From assembly GCF_013248905.1 (NCBI RefSeq), contig NZ_JABRVS010000001.1:2170001-2234000 (forward strand): a stretch of DNA of 64,000 nucleotides, read 5' to 3'. The stretch comes from Shewanella sp. VB17. GTDB lineage: Bacteria; Pseudomonadota; Gammaproteobacteria; Enterobacterales; Shewanellaceae. Below are positions 43,524 through 51,786 of this stretch, piece after piece. The stretch's first letter is position 1. The number at the start of each line of letters is the position of its first letter. The notes under the pieces were generated by a model. That model searched no databases. It was not told the DNA's origin and was given only the letters and a program-made list of their open reading frames with translations. A program made the position numbers and the translations under genes.

Positions 43524-46076
43524 ATGCAAGCTAACGGATTACAGGTGCAGGATGCAGCACTATCACTAGGCACGCCTGCTATCAACCTTCATGAACATAA
43601 ACATGAAGGTACAGATGCACCGCAGCCCCCTCAATTTGAGGTGGCTTCTCTTTGGGCAACGCCGCAAGATGCGGTGATTGAAGATACAAACTTGTCGGCG
43701 GCGGAATGGGCAGCACTGGAATTTATGCCTTTTTCAAAGTCGTCTTTATGGCAATCACACGCTGAAAGCACCAGTAACAAGAAGTTTTCGTACACCACAG
43801 CCATGGTTACTAGCTATTGCCACTTACTTGTAAACTATCTAATAGACGGCTTACAAAATGGTTCAATCGATAAAAGCAAAACCCAATATGTATTAGAACT
43901 CAATGCAGGCAATGGCTGTTTCTCCATTTTAGTATTACAGAGCTTACTTAAACTATTAAACGAATATGGCCTAAACGACATTAACCTGTGTTATGTGTTA
44001 AGTGATGCCAATAATCAAAATTGTAAGCGAATGGCGGCACACCCTTATTTACAGGCCCATTTGAAAGAGAGTCGTGCAAGGGTTGTAAATTTCGATGCCA
44101 CTGCACATTCACCCCTCTCCAGTGTACTGGGTGAAGAAATAGATAACCCGCTAATGGTCATTGCCAATGGTGTATTTAACACGCAGCCGCAAGAATTACT
44201 GTATGTACATTATGGGCATGTATACGCAGGGGAGGTGGCCTTACAGGGTGATGGGCAATCAACTGAGGCGTTAGATAAAAGCAAAAGAAATCAACAAATA
44301 CTAGCCAACTTATCCCCCATGCAACGAATACAACTAGGGATGAAGAACACGCAGAGTCGTGATGGGATAATTGAAGGGCAGGGAAGTGACTTACTTTTAA
44401 AAAATGTGCCTTCCAAAAATATTCTGTACCGTTGGGAAAAAATTACAAACCTAGATCATTGGTTAATACAACAGCCTCAAGATCTTCAAGAATTCCTAAA
44501 GCTGCAAATAAACCAGTATGTAAAGTTAATACCGCATCATCCCGTTTTCTTGCCAGTTGCAGCTCTAAATTGTTTGAGCGCTTTAAATAAAAACTGCCCA
44601 AAAGGCATGTTGTTATTGGCGGCCGATACCGGCCCAATAGATTTACCCGCCATTAAGCACACAGGTTTGCCGGCAAAAATAAATAACCCGGATTTTTCAA
44701 TGCCGGTAAACCTGCATTGCATTAATGAATGGTTAGCACACCGTGGTAGCCTAAGCACAAGGGTGCAGCAAGCAATAAATGGCACTGCTTTTACGGTAGC
44801 AGTTCTTGATCCGCAGAAGCATTCTTTTGGCATGACGCTACAAGCCACACAGCAATACTTGGTTAATCAAAACCCGGCAGACAGTTTACAGTTAATACAC
44901 AGTCTCACAGGGGCGGTCAATGCATTAAACGAAGAGCAAATATTATGTTACTTAAGAGTAAGTCAATTTGACCCTGAAGCACTTCAACTGTTTTTACCGC
45001 GCTTATTAAAACAAGGGGTGAAAATATCGGCGCGCTTAAAATGGTGTGAGGTATTAAGCCTGGTATGGCGTAATTATGTGCCCGCCATCGGTGATGCGGA
45101 TGGAACTGATGAAGGCGCGAAGTTTGCCTTTAACCTAGGTCAGTTGGCCATCGACCTTAGTCACTGGCGACTGGCAAAACAGTGTTTTGTTAGCGAACTG
45201 CAATTGCATAATTCCGTAGCGGCGCTATGGCATAACCTAGCATTAGCGGCCCTTGCCACGGCTGATAATACTATGGCACAAGAGTGTATTAATAACGCGA
45301 TAGACATGTCGGAAGAAAAGCCACAGCCAGCCCAAGAAAAATCTGCAGTAACCGTTGAGAATAACCAGAGTTTAAAATTGCAACAGTCTATCAATGCTTA
45401 CCAAGCGTATTGTGATGCCCATGAATATTTTGATGGTGACGGTGCGAGTGACTTAGAAAGCGGTTTAACACTGCAGCCCCTTGCGCAACATCATGCCGCA
45501 GAATTCTATTTGCAATACCGAGATGCCGATATTGCTGCCATGGTACGGGGGTATGATTTAAATACACCAGAAGAGGTGGCTGCCGCCATTACCCAATGGC
45601 AGGCCGAATTCGAGCAGGTTAATTATGCATTAATACATCCGGATTTGGGTTTGGTGGGGGCTTGCATGCTGGCCTTTAATGATGAGCCTAAAGAAAGTCA
45701 ATTCAAAGACGCTGGTTTTTCTGGGCAGTTGAATGAAGCGCTAGATAAAAAGCTGAATGAAATGCCAATGGGAGAAATAAAAATGGGTGATAGCAAGATC
45801 GCCCATTTCTCTTTTTGGGTGGGTTGCGATTATCAGGGGCTGGGTTTGGGTCCTATGGTTGTTAAATTGGCCATTCAACAGGCTTGTGGCATGGCTTCAA
45901 AGCAGCAAGTTGATTATTTAGTGACTTCTGTTTGGCGGCACAATCAACGCTCTAGCAATATACTAATTAATGAAGGGTTTGTTTCATTGGACTTGGTTAA
46001 AGGGGAGGGGGAGGCGTGTGAAATGTTTTATTATTTGGGGTTGTTTGGTGGAGTGGATGATATTTCTGAGACTTAA
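43524..46076 (+). CDS. Methyltransferase-like, TPR and GNAT acetyltransferase fusion
   Basis: 850 residues. Residues 70-290 resemble a class I SAM methyltransferase with motif I VLELNAGNGCFSILVLQS followed by a long helical region. Around 530-600 a TPR-like stretch appears (AALWHNLALAALATADNTMA). Residues 650-845 form a GNAT domain, with the acetyl-CoA loop YQGLGLGPMVVKLAIQQA and VWRHNQRSSNILINEGFVSL. It lies downstream of fibre genes in the eCIS locus. It may modify particle proteins or be an effector; neither is shown. I find no signal peptide. Confidence 0.65.
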   Translation: MQANGLQVQDAALSLGTPAINLHEHKHEGTDAPQPPQFEVASLWATPQDAVIEDTNLSAAEWAALEFMPFSKSSLWQSHAESTSNKKFSYTTAMVTSYCHLLVNYLIDGLQNGSIDKSKTQYVLELNAGNGCFSILVLQSLLKLLNEYGLNDINLCYVLSDANNQNCKRMAAHPYLQAHLKESRARVVNFDATAHSPLSSVLGEEIDNPLMVIANGVFNTQPQELLYVHYGHVYAGEVALQGDGQSTEALDKSKRNQQILANLSPMQRIQLGMKNTQSRDGIIEGQGSDLLLKNVPSKNILYRWEKITNLDHWLIQQPQDLQEFLKLQINQYVKLIPHHPVFLPVAALNCLSALNKNCPKGMLLLAADTGPIDLPAIKHTGLPAKINNPDFSMPVNLHCINEWLAHRGSLSTRVQQAINGTAFTVAVLDPQKHSFGMTLQATQQYLVNQNPADSLQLIHSLTGAVNALNEEQILCYLRVSQFDPEALQLFLPRLLKQGVKISARLKWCEVLSLVWRNYVPAIGDADGTDEGAKFAFNLGQLAIDLSHWRLAKQCFVSELQLHNSVAALWHNLALAALATADNTMAQECINNAIDMSEEKPQPAQEKSAVTVENNQSLKLQQSINAYQAYCDAHEYFDGDGASDLESGLTLQPLAQHHAAEFYLQYRDADIAAMVRGYDLNTPEEVAAAITQWQAEFEQVNYALIHPDLGLVGACMLAFNDEPKESQFKDAGFSGQLNEALDKKLNEMPMGEIKMGDSKIAHFSFWVGCDYQGLGLGPMVVKLAIQQACGMASKQQVDYLVTSVWRHNQRSSNILINEGFVSLDLVKGEGEACEMFYYLGLFGGVDDISET

Positions 46077-46224
46077 AAAATACGAGTTAGGTTGTGGTTT
46101 GTTAGTTTTTAATGTAGAGAGTGCAGTGTAAATGTTTTAATAAGAAAAAGAACCTGACCCAGAATTTGTAACGATATAAGAATATTTTAAAGTTAAAAAT
46201 AGGACATTACCGAGGAATGTTAAA

Positions 46225-46515
46225 GTGCTACAGAGTATTAAAGAAACTGGAAAAACAATTGCTAAGCATGTATTTGATAATAAAGCTCAGTATAATTTAA
46301 ACTATTTTAAATTTAGGCATATCAGCTATGTAGCCTTAACAGAGTGGAATAACCCGACCGCTTGGTTTAGGGAGTACCAGGCAATTGAAAACGAAAAAGA
46401 CATAAAGAATTTAATAGAAAATACTGCTGGGATGGTGAAAGCAGCAGTAATACAGGACGTGTCAGACACCGCCCTAGAAGAATTTACAACCCTCCAAAAT
46501 AACGATAAGCGGTGA
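46225..46515 (+). CDS. Small hypothetical protein
   Basis: 96 residues from a GTG preceded at good distance by GAGGA. It begins MLQSIKETGKTIAKHVFDNK and has the stretch WNNPTAWFREYQAIENEKDI. The DNA is AT-rich compared with neighbours, suggesting recent arrival. No family was recognised. It lies just before a region of mobile-element scars. Confidence 0.45.
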   Translation: MLQSIKETGKTIAKHVFDNKAQYNLNYFKFRHISYVALTEWNNPTAWFREYQAIENEKDIKNLIENTAGMVKAAVIQDVSDTALEEFTTLQNNDKR

Positions 46516-46817
46516 TAAGAACTCAGTAAAGAACCTGATGTGAGTATTTAGTTAATGGGCTGAAATATTTGGGTGGCCAGGGAGGTTGAATGCGAGTGTG
46601 AAGATTACCGGATGTCAGGTCTGAATGGGACTCATTAAGCTCATAGCACCACAACATATAGGCTTGTGTGAATTATAAATAAAAAGAAAGTCAGCAAAAA
46701 CAGCGGTGATCAGGTCTTTCCTCATGACACCCCAATCCTTCCTACGCCTAGATAATGTGAATGGCGAGCTTTAGCGCGGTGATTGGCATTAGTCAAGGTA
46801 ACCCTTTGTACTCCAGG

Positions 46818-46852
46818 CATCCTGCATCCTGCATCCTGCATCCTGCATCCTG
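46818..46852. repeat. Tandem repeat of CATCCTG (five units)
   Basis: Five perfect 7-bp units CATCCTG followed by a degenerate CTTCTG. It lies in non-coding sequence immediately before the reverse-transcriptase remnant; unit number may vary among strains. Confidence 0.95.
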
Positions 46853-46897
46853 CCTTCTGCCCTTCGGGCCAGCTAAAGCTGTTCAAAATTGTTCCAG

Positions 46898-47370
46898 ACA
46901 ATTTTCTCGCCTTTATTAGGGGCTGTATATCTAAATGTGATGGATCAACAGTTAGGTGCCTATTGCCGCCAACGTGGTTTGCAGTATTACTGAACGCCTG
47001 TGGCGGTTTGATAAAGAGTGGATGACTGGCTGATTTTATGTGAGACAAAAAATCAACTGCGCACTGTGGTTAAGTTAATGAACCAAATTTTAGAAGAAGT
47101 AAAACAAACCTAACACCCCTATAAAACGTTTATTGGACGCATTAAAGAAACCGGCTTTGATTTTTTAGGTTACCGCATTGCTAACAAGGCCATTAATGGT
47201 CTGGCAATCGCCTGGAAAATCTGGCCAACCATCAAGCCAACTTCCTCTAAATAAATAGCAGCAGCTTTATGAGCAAAATGCCTCGGATGAGAGCATTACT
47301 TTATCTTGAGGTTGAAGGGGTCAAACGGTGGTTGGTGTGGGTTCGAAGTGGGGTGGAGATTGATGTGGCT
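46898..47370 (+). pseudogene. Reverse transcriptase pseudogene
   Basis: A broken reading frame. Segments in order are FSPLLGAVYLNVMDQQLGAY, then RVDDWLILCETKNQLRTVVK (the YxDD catalytic box region, with V for the usual hydrophobic residue), then KTFIGRIKETGFDFLGYRI and QLYEQNASDES plus EGVKRWLVWVRSGVEID. At least four stop codons or frame changes interrupt it and the N-terminal part is gone. The pattern is that of bacterial reverse transcriptases, but the subgroup (group II intron, retron or other) is not resolved. Confidence 0.8.
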
Positions 47371-47555
47371 AGGGCGATTGAGGGGATGAAATGTTTGCAT
47401 GGGGCTGAGGGGCTTTATGGGGATGTGGCGGATAATGTTGTGGGTTCAGGGCAAAAGTAAAGAGCTGAGCCTAGTTTTGGTGACTGTGGGGGAAAGAGTA
47501 AAAACCTGACCCGAATGGCACTGATTTATTGAAGAAACGAGAAACGGAAGAACCT

Positions 47556-48623
47556 ATGAATCTCTACTATACAAATGGTGTTACGAAAGATACAAAAATA
47601 ATGCGAGCCGTAGCTAAACAACGGGCCGGAGATTATATCCCATCAGATGAAAAGATAAAGGCGCATCAAGGCTTGTGGAAAACGATCGGTCAAAATAAAG
47701 TCAGTAACCACTACAGACCATATTCGAAAACGGTTGAGATATACGCAACTCAAATCACTGCGAAAAAACAAACAGTATGGGAAATAATAACTGCATTCCA
47801 CCAAAGCAAAGATCGAAGTGAGGATGCTAAAGCTGCGTATAGTGCACAACAAACGGGTCATATAGAAAAAACTATCCAAAAATTATGGCAGTCTCAAACA
47901 GTTAGTGAAGACGATGTCGAAGAGGTAATTAAAAAATACATGTATTGCCTCACCGGAAATCTATCTAATATTTTCCATGCACCGAAAAAATGGTCATCAA
48001 CGGACCACGGTGGAACTACTTATGACACCTTGAATCAAAACGGCTCGATGATAGATCTGGCCGCTAATAGCGACGCAGCGGATACCGGTTGGGAATTACT
48101 ACCTAAGGCTATGCGGCATGACGTAAAAATAGAATCATCGGATGGCGACCTTAAGGACACGTACGAAACTGCGCAGAAAATAGGCGGAACAGATACACGA
48201 CATGATCTAAAAGGGCTGTACGAAGACGGGAAGAATAACAGATGGATACGGAAAATAATAGACGGTCCCAACATAGGTAGGACATGGTCCAACCCGTCAG
48301 ACCTGTACCCGTACAAAGATACGACAACCTTAGGCCAGTTGTCTTCACCAGCGAAAGATAACATAGGCGACACATACCTAGACAAAAAATATAGAGACGC
48401 AACCGTAAACAACAACAACATAACGCTGAGACAAACAAACGTCGAAATGAAGGGCTTATCACCTGATGAAGTAAAACAACTTAAAGCGTCGATGGAAACG
48501 GATAAGAACGGGGTGGCAATTACGTACAACGACACGCTTCTAAACGAAAAGGCAAACATACACACCGTAAAACGGCAAATACAGCGACAGGAAACAGGGG
48601 ACGAGAACGCAGAGCTAAAATAA
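47556..48623 (+). CDS. Candidate injection-system payload or toxin, unknown family
   Basis: About 355 residues from ATG at 47556 (MNLYYTNGVTKDTKIMRAVA); nine upstream in-frame codons are less likely. The coding strand is strikingly purine-rich, with heavy use of ATA, ACG and CGG, unlike nearby genes. The protein is Lys/Asn/Thr/Asp-rich with no membrane span or signal. A stretch near residue 150, KKWSSTDHGGTTYDTLNQNG, resembles no motif I know. Context between two eCIS blocks suggests cargo, but no toxin motif was identified. Confidence 0.5.
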   Translation: MNLYYTNGVTKDTKIMRAVAKQRAGDYIPSDEKIKAHQGLWKTIGQNKVSNHYRPYSKTVEIYATQITAKKQTVWEIITAFHQSKDRSEDAKAAYSAQQTGHIEKTIQKLWQSQTVSEDDVEEVIKKYMYCLTGNLSNIFHAPKKWSSTDHGGTTYDTLNQNGSMIDLAANSDAADTGWELLPKAMRHDVKIESSDGDLKDTYETAQKIGGTDTRHDLKGLYEDGKNNRWIRKIIDGPNIGRTWSNPSDLYPYKDTTTLGQLSSPAKDNIGDTYLDKKYRDATVNNNNITLRQTNVEMKGLSPDEVKQLKASMETDKNGVAITYNDTLLNEKANIHTVKRQIQRQETGDENAELK

Positions 48624-48723
48624 AATCATGTAGTAACAATACCTTCGCCAAATCCGAGGTTAGTTAGGGAAAATGGTACTGTGTTAATATGTGGGATTTG
48701 AGCAGGTCATATAAAAAAAAAAT

Positions 48724-48900
48724 AAGAAAGGACAGGCATAACTTTTGCTTTATGATCGACCCTCTACTAATCTTTATCTATGGTTTGAGAAAACTTGTTA
48801 GAGTGAAGATATGACTACTGCTCGACGTGCATTGATTGCACCGGAATAAACCGCTTTCTACCATGTGATAAATCGCTGTGTTCGCCGCGCCTTTCTATGT
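48724..48900 (+). repeat. Duplicated 5' end of a Y1 transposase element
   Basis: The first 177 bases of the element (element end plus the first ~30 transposase codons) are present twice, offset by 181 bases (48724 and 48905). In this first copy a stop (GAATAA at about 48846) replaces the TCA of the intact gene and the frame is cut at 48900. The second copy leads into the intact gene. Confidence 0.9.
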
Positions 48901-48991
48901 CAAAAAGAAAGGACAGGCATAACTTTTGCTTTATGATCGACCCTCTACTAGTCTTTATCTATGGTTTGAGAAACCTTGTTAGAGTGAAGAT

Positions 48992-50059
48992 ATGACTACT
49001 GCTCGACGTGCATTGATTGCACCGGAATCAACCCCTTTCTACCATGTGATAAATCGCTGTGTTCGCCGCGCCTTTCTATGTGGTGAAGATGGGTTAACGG
49101 GACAAAGTTATGAGCATCGACGAGGTTGGATTGTCGATAGAGTAAAGGATTTGTCCACTATTTTTTGCATTGATGTGTGTGCTTATGCGGTAATGAACAA
49201 TCACTATCATTTGGTGCTTAAAATCGATGTTGATGGGGCGCAGAGGTTGAACCCTAAAGACGTGATTAGCCGCTGGTTACAGTTGTTTCATGGGCATGAA
49301 GTGGCGGCTAAATATCTTAAAGGTGACAGTTTGAGTGACGGTGAGCGCATGTTACTTGATGGATTGATTACTAAGTGGCATGAACGTTTATCCAGTATTA
49401 GTTGGTTTATGCGCTGCCTTAATGAAGGGATAGCGCGCAAAGCAAATAGAGAGGATGGCTGTAAAGGGGCCTTCTGGGAGGGGCGCTTTAAAAGTCAGGC
49501 TTTGTTGGATGAGCAGGCGTTGTTAGCTTGCATGATGTATGTTGACCTGAACCCAATTCGTGCTGGCATTGCTGATTCCTTGCAAGATGCTGATTTTACT
49601 TCAATTCAGGAACGAATACGCGAACTATCTAACGCTGAACGCTTATTTAAGATCCATGATGGTGATCATCGAACTGCCATAGACCAAGCTCCATCAGATG
49701 TTGATTTATCTTCGACAGAGCCGATGTTAGCTAAACCTTTACTAAGCTTTGATGGTGCGATCTCCCCAGAGAAACAACAGGGTATTCCTTTTCATTTCAG
49801 TGATTACCTTGAGCTCATTGATTGGACGGGCAGAGCCATTAGGCCTGATAAAAGAGGATCGATTGATGAACATCGGCCTAAATTATTAACTGAACTGGGA
49901 ATAGCGTCTGACGCTTGGATGTTATCCGCAAAAGCTTTTCGTCGGCAATACGGCGGAGTGAGTGGGCGCTGGGATGCCATGTGTGCCTTTAAAGTTAAGC
50001 ACAGCAGTGGAAAATGGTGCAAGGGAAAACTGCAAAGTGAGGCGCTACATCCCCATTGA
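48992..50059 (+). CDS. Y1 (HUH) transposase, REP-associated type
   Basis: 355 residues, closely related to the enzyme at 20029-21051 (MTTARRALIAPESTPFYHVI start; HUH at His71-Tyr72-His73 in NNHYHLVL; CMMYVDLNPIRAG). Intact reading frame and intact upstream end (GGACAGGCATAACTTTTG at 48911). It lies in the middle of the eCIS locus, separating the fibre/cargo block from the sheath block. The central variable segment (residues 210-260) differs most from the other copy. Confidence 0.88.
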   Translation: MTTARRALIAPESTPFYHVINRCVRRAFLCGEDGLTGQSYEHRRGWIVDRVKDLSTIFCIDVCAYAVMNNHYHLVLKIDVDGAQRLNPKDVISRWLQLFHGHEVAAKYLKGDSLSDGERMLLDGLITKWHERLSSISWFMRCLNEGIARKANREDGCKGAFWEGRFKSQALLDEQALLACMMYVDLNPIRAGIADSLQDADFTSIQERIRELSNAERLFKIHDGDHRTAIDQAPSDVDLSSTEPMLAKPLLSFDGAISPEKQQGIPFHFSDYLELIDWTGRAIRPDKRGSIDEHRPKLLTELGIASDAWMLSAKAFRRQYGGVSGRWDAMCAFKVKHSSGKWCKGKLQSEALHPH

Positions 50060-50150
50060 GATCCATTTATCACCTTTGAAATTTACGTTAATAAATAGTC
50101 AGGACATCCTATTTTTTGCTGTTAATTTGACTCTCAACACCGCTTTCGAT

Positions 50151-50333
50151 CTATGCCAATAACCAAGACACCTGTGCGGGTTTGTGTGTGCCCTTGGCGC
50201 GGGAGCCAAATAAAATCACTTGTTCGATTTGTGGATAGGCCATAAGACTTGTGCTTATGAGTGCTAGCGTTTTTGGGGGTAAACCTGTGTCATGGTTTTC
50301 GGTGCGAGTTGAGGATGGTACGAATTTTTTCAT
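50151..50333 (-). pseudogene. Truncated nucleotidyltransferase (MNT-type) fragment
   Basis: 60 codons ending early: IEQVILFGSRAKGTHKPA, the first half of the pol-beta nucleotidyltransferase motif GSRAKG...(D)xD, but the downstream aspartates are lost (the frame runs QVSWLLA and stops). MNT proteins usually pair with HEPN toxins; no HEPN gene is present here. It is a decayed remnant. Confidence 0.6.
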
Positions 50334-50677
50334 GGTTTACTTAAAGTTTATCGTTAACATCGTTGTGCAAGCTTTGAAGGAGGGGGAAGTAGCTGGTTTT
50401 TATTTTATGTATGACTGTGGGCTGTTCAAGTATGATGGTCGATTGTAAAAGGTTAAATGCCTTACTAAAGTTTTGAAACCTTTGTTGCCAGCGCAGTGGA
50501 TAATCTTGAGTCATCGTATTGATTTTTTAATCGCATGAATAGGTTCATTATCTACCGATCCCCTTGATAGCTCAAGTAGTTTAGAGACCGTGTGAGTCAA
50601 ATACCCTGCTTTTTTAACCTTATCCCAACCAAGAACATTTACATCCATCCGGTAAAATGTGAATAGGAATGATAGCC
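50334..50677. other. Spacer before the second eCIS block
   Basis: About 340 bases with no credible gene, no clear terminator and no repeat shared elsewhere. It joins the scarred mobile region to the eCIS structural block. Confidence 0.5.
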
Positions 50678-50977
50678 ATGACGACGAAAAATTTTGGCAA
50701 AATCACGTTTAAAGCATCCCACGGTGATGCCGCCGAGGGTAGGCAATCGGATTTTTTTAATTTTCATATTTATAACCGAGATAGCGCCATCTGGACCAAA
50801 ACCATTTTGACGTTTTCGCAAGCGAATTTCATTACCAGAGCCTATATCGCCAATAGTCGCGATAACTGGCGCGATTGCATTCGGGCGGGGGTGACGGCCA
50901 TTGCCACGGATAAAGTGAGTAATCACAGTTGGGCCATGGTGTCCAATACTGGCCCTTACATTACTCGCGAGTCTTAA
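50678..50977 (+). CDS. Hypothetical small eCIS-associated protein
   Basis: 99 residues from ATG at 50678 (MTTKNFGKITFKASHGDAAE). Mixed alpha/beta composition with FFNFHIYNRDSAIWTKTILT and IANSRDNWRDCIRAGVTAIA. An AGGAATGA sequence is upstream. It precedes the spike-tip-like gene and sheath in the same orientation, so it may be an accessory structural protein. I recognise no family. Confidence 0.5.
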   Translation: MTTKNFGKITFKASHGDAAEGRQSDFFNFHIYNRDSAIWTKTILTFSQANFITRAYIANSRDNWRDCIRAGVTAIATDKVSNHSWAMVSNTGPYITRES

Positions 50978-51084
50978 GTGAGCAGCTAAGATAGGTGACA
51001 TTCACGCCATCTTGTTGAGATATGGGGGGGATACAGGGTAAATGATTTGTCTAAGCCAGATAAGCATATAAATGAGGAGGTGTT

Positions 51085-51525
51085 ATGCCAACCAGTGTAA
51101 TTAAAACGGGTGACTACGCTCTATTTGATATTGGCAGTTTTAGTGGAATAATGTTTTTAGGCCCCTTGCCTCCGGCTACCATGACGGGCACAAGTAGAAG
51201 CGCCACAGAGGGCAAGCAGCATTGCGTAGAGGGGGATGAAGCGCAAACGGTCGCCCAGGCTTGCCCATATATCAAGCAAGGGCATAATGTACCCGGCCTT
51301 GGCGAAATTAAAATCGTGCAGCTGGATGCTTCTCAACTCAGCACTAAAACAGTAGTAGACCAAAAAGCCTATATCATTAAAGGCAAGCGTTATCAGGCAC
51401 AATTAACCGTTACCCAGCCTTCGCAACTTGTTGCTCCGCCAAAAGCGCCTGAGCCCGATCCCACCGCGACGTATGATGGCGAAGGCACTTTCAAGCCGAT
51501 TGCCCCTAAGTGTCATTTTGTTTAG
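51085..51525 (+). CDS. Candidate PAAR-like spike-tip protein
   Basis: 146 residues. The patterns KQHCVEGDEAQTV, HNVPGLGEIKIVQ and KAYIIKGKRYQAQLTV resemble PAAR-like tip proteins, which cap the spike of contractile systems (Afp10 in Afp). Length and compact beta-rich composition fit. The gene lies upstream of the sheath rather than after gp25, so order differs from Afp. There is no strict PAAR triplet; the assignment is by resemblance only. An AGGAGG site precedes the ATG. Confidence 0.45.
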   Translation: MPTSVIKTGDYALFDIGSFSGIMFLGPLPPATMTGTSRSATEGKQHCVEGDEAQTVAQACPYIKQGHNVPGLGEIKIVQLDASQLSTKTVVDQKAYIIKGKRYQAQLTVTQPSQLVAPPKAPEPDPTATYDGEGTFKPIAPKCHFV

Positions 51526-51689
51526 CGGGGGGCCCAAGTCACGCTGAGCATTACCCTTTTTTAGAATAATGTGTGTCACAAATCGTGTCTAGCGACGTCT
51601 TATCTTTACAAGGGATAGTTAAGCTAAACAGCCATCCTAATATCAGCCTATTTTCAGATGAAACCCAGCACATTCAGAACACCTTATAT

Positions 51690-51710
51690 GGGACTGATGT
51701 GGCGTAGCTT
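51690..51710 (+). promoter_or_regulatory. ops-like element, copy 2 (upstream of sheath gene)
   Basis: GGGACTGATGTGGCGTAG and CTT, identical to the copy at 34044-34064 apart from one base, sits 77 bases before the sheath ATG. ATTCAG precedes both copies at a short distance. Its presence before the most highly expressed structural gene fits a recruitment site for the NusG paralogue. Confidence 0.55.
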
Positions 51711-51786
51711 ACTTGTTTTATCCCCTATATATATTTTTATTTATTCAACTTATTTAATTCCAACCCAACCTTAATAAGGAACATCC

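Noticed and set aside
37529..47370. Diversity-generating retroelement (RT relic plus tail fibre)
   Set aside because: No template repeat/variable repeat pair was found on reading, and the reverse transcriptase is broken; noted only as something to test.
47269..47460. 63-codon frame after the reverse transcriptase relic
   Set aside because: Its middle (KRWLVWVRSGVEID) is the tail of the broken reverse transcriptase read across a frame change, not an independent gene.
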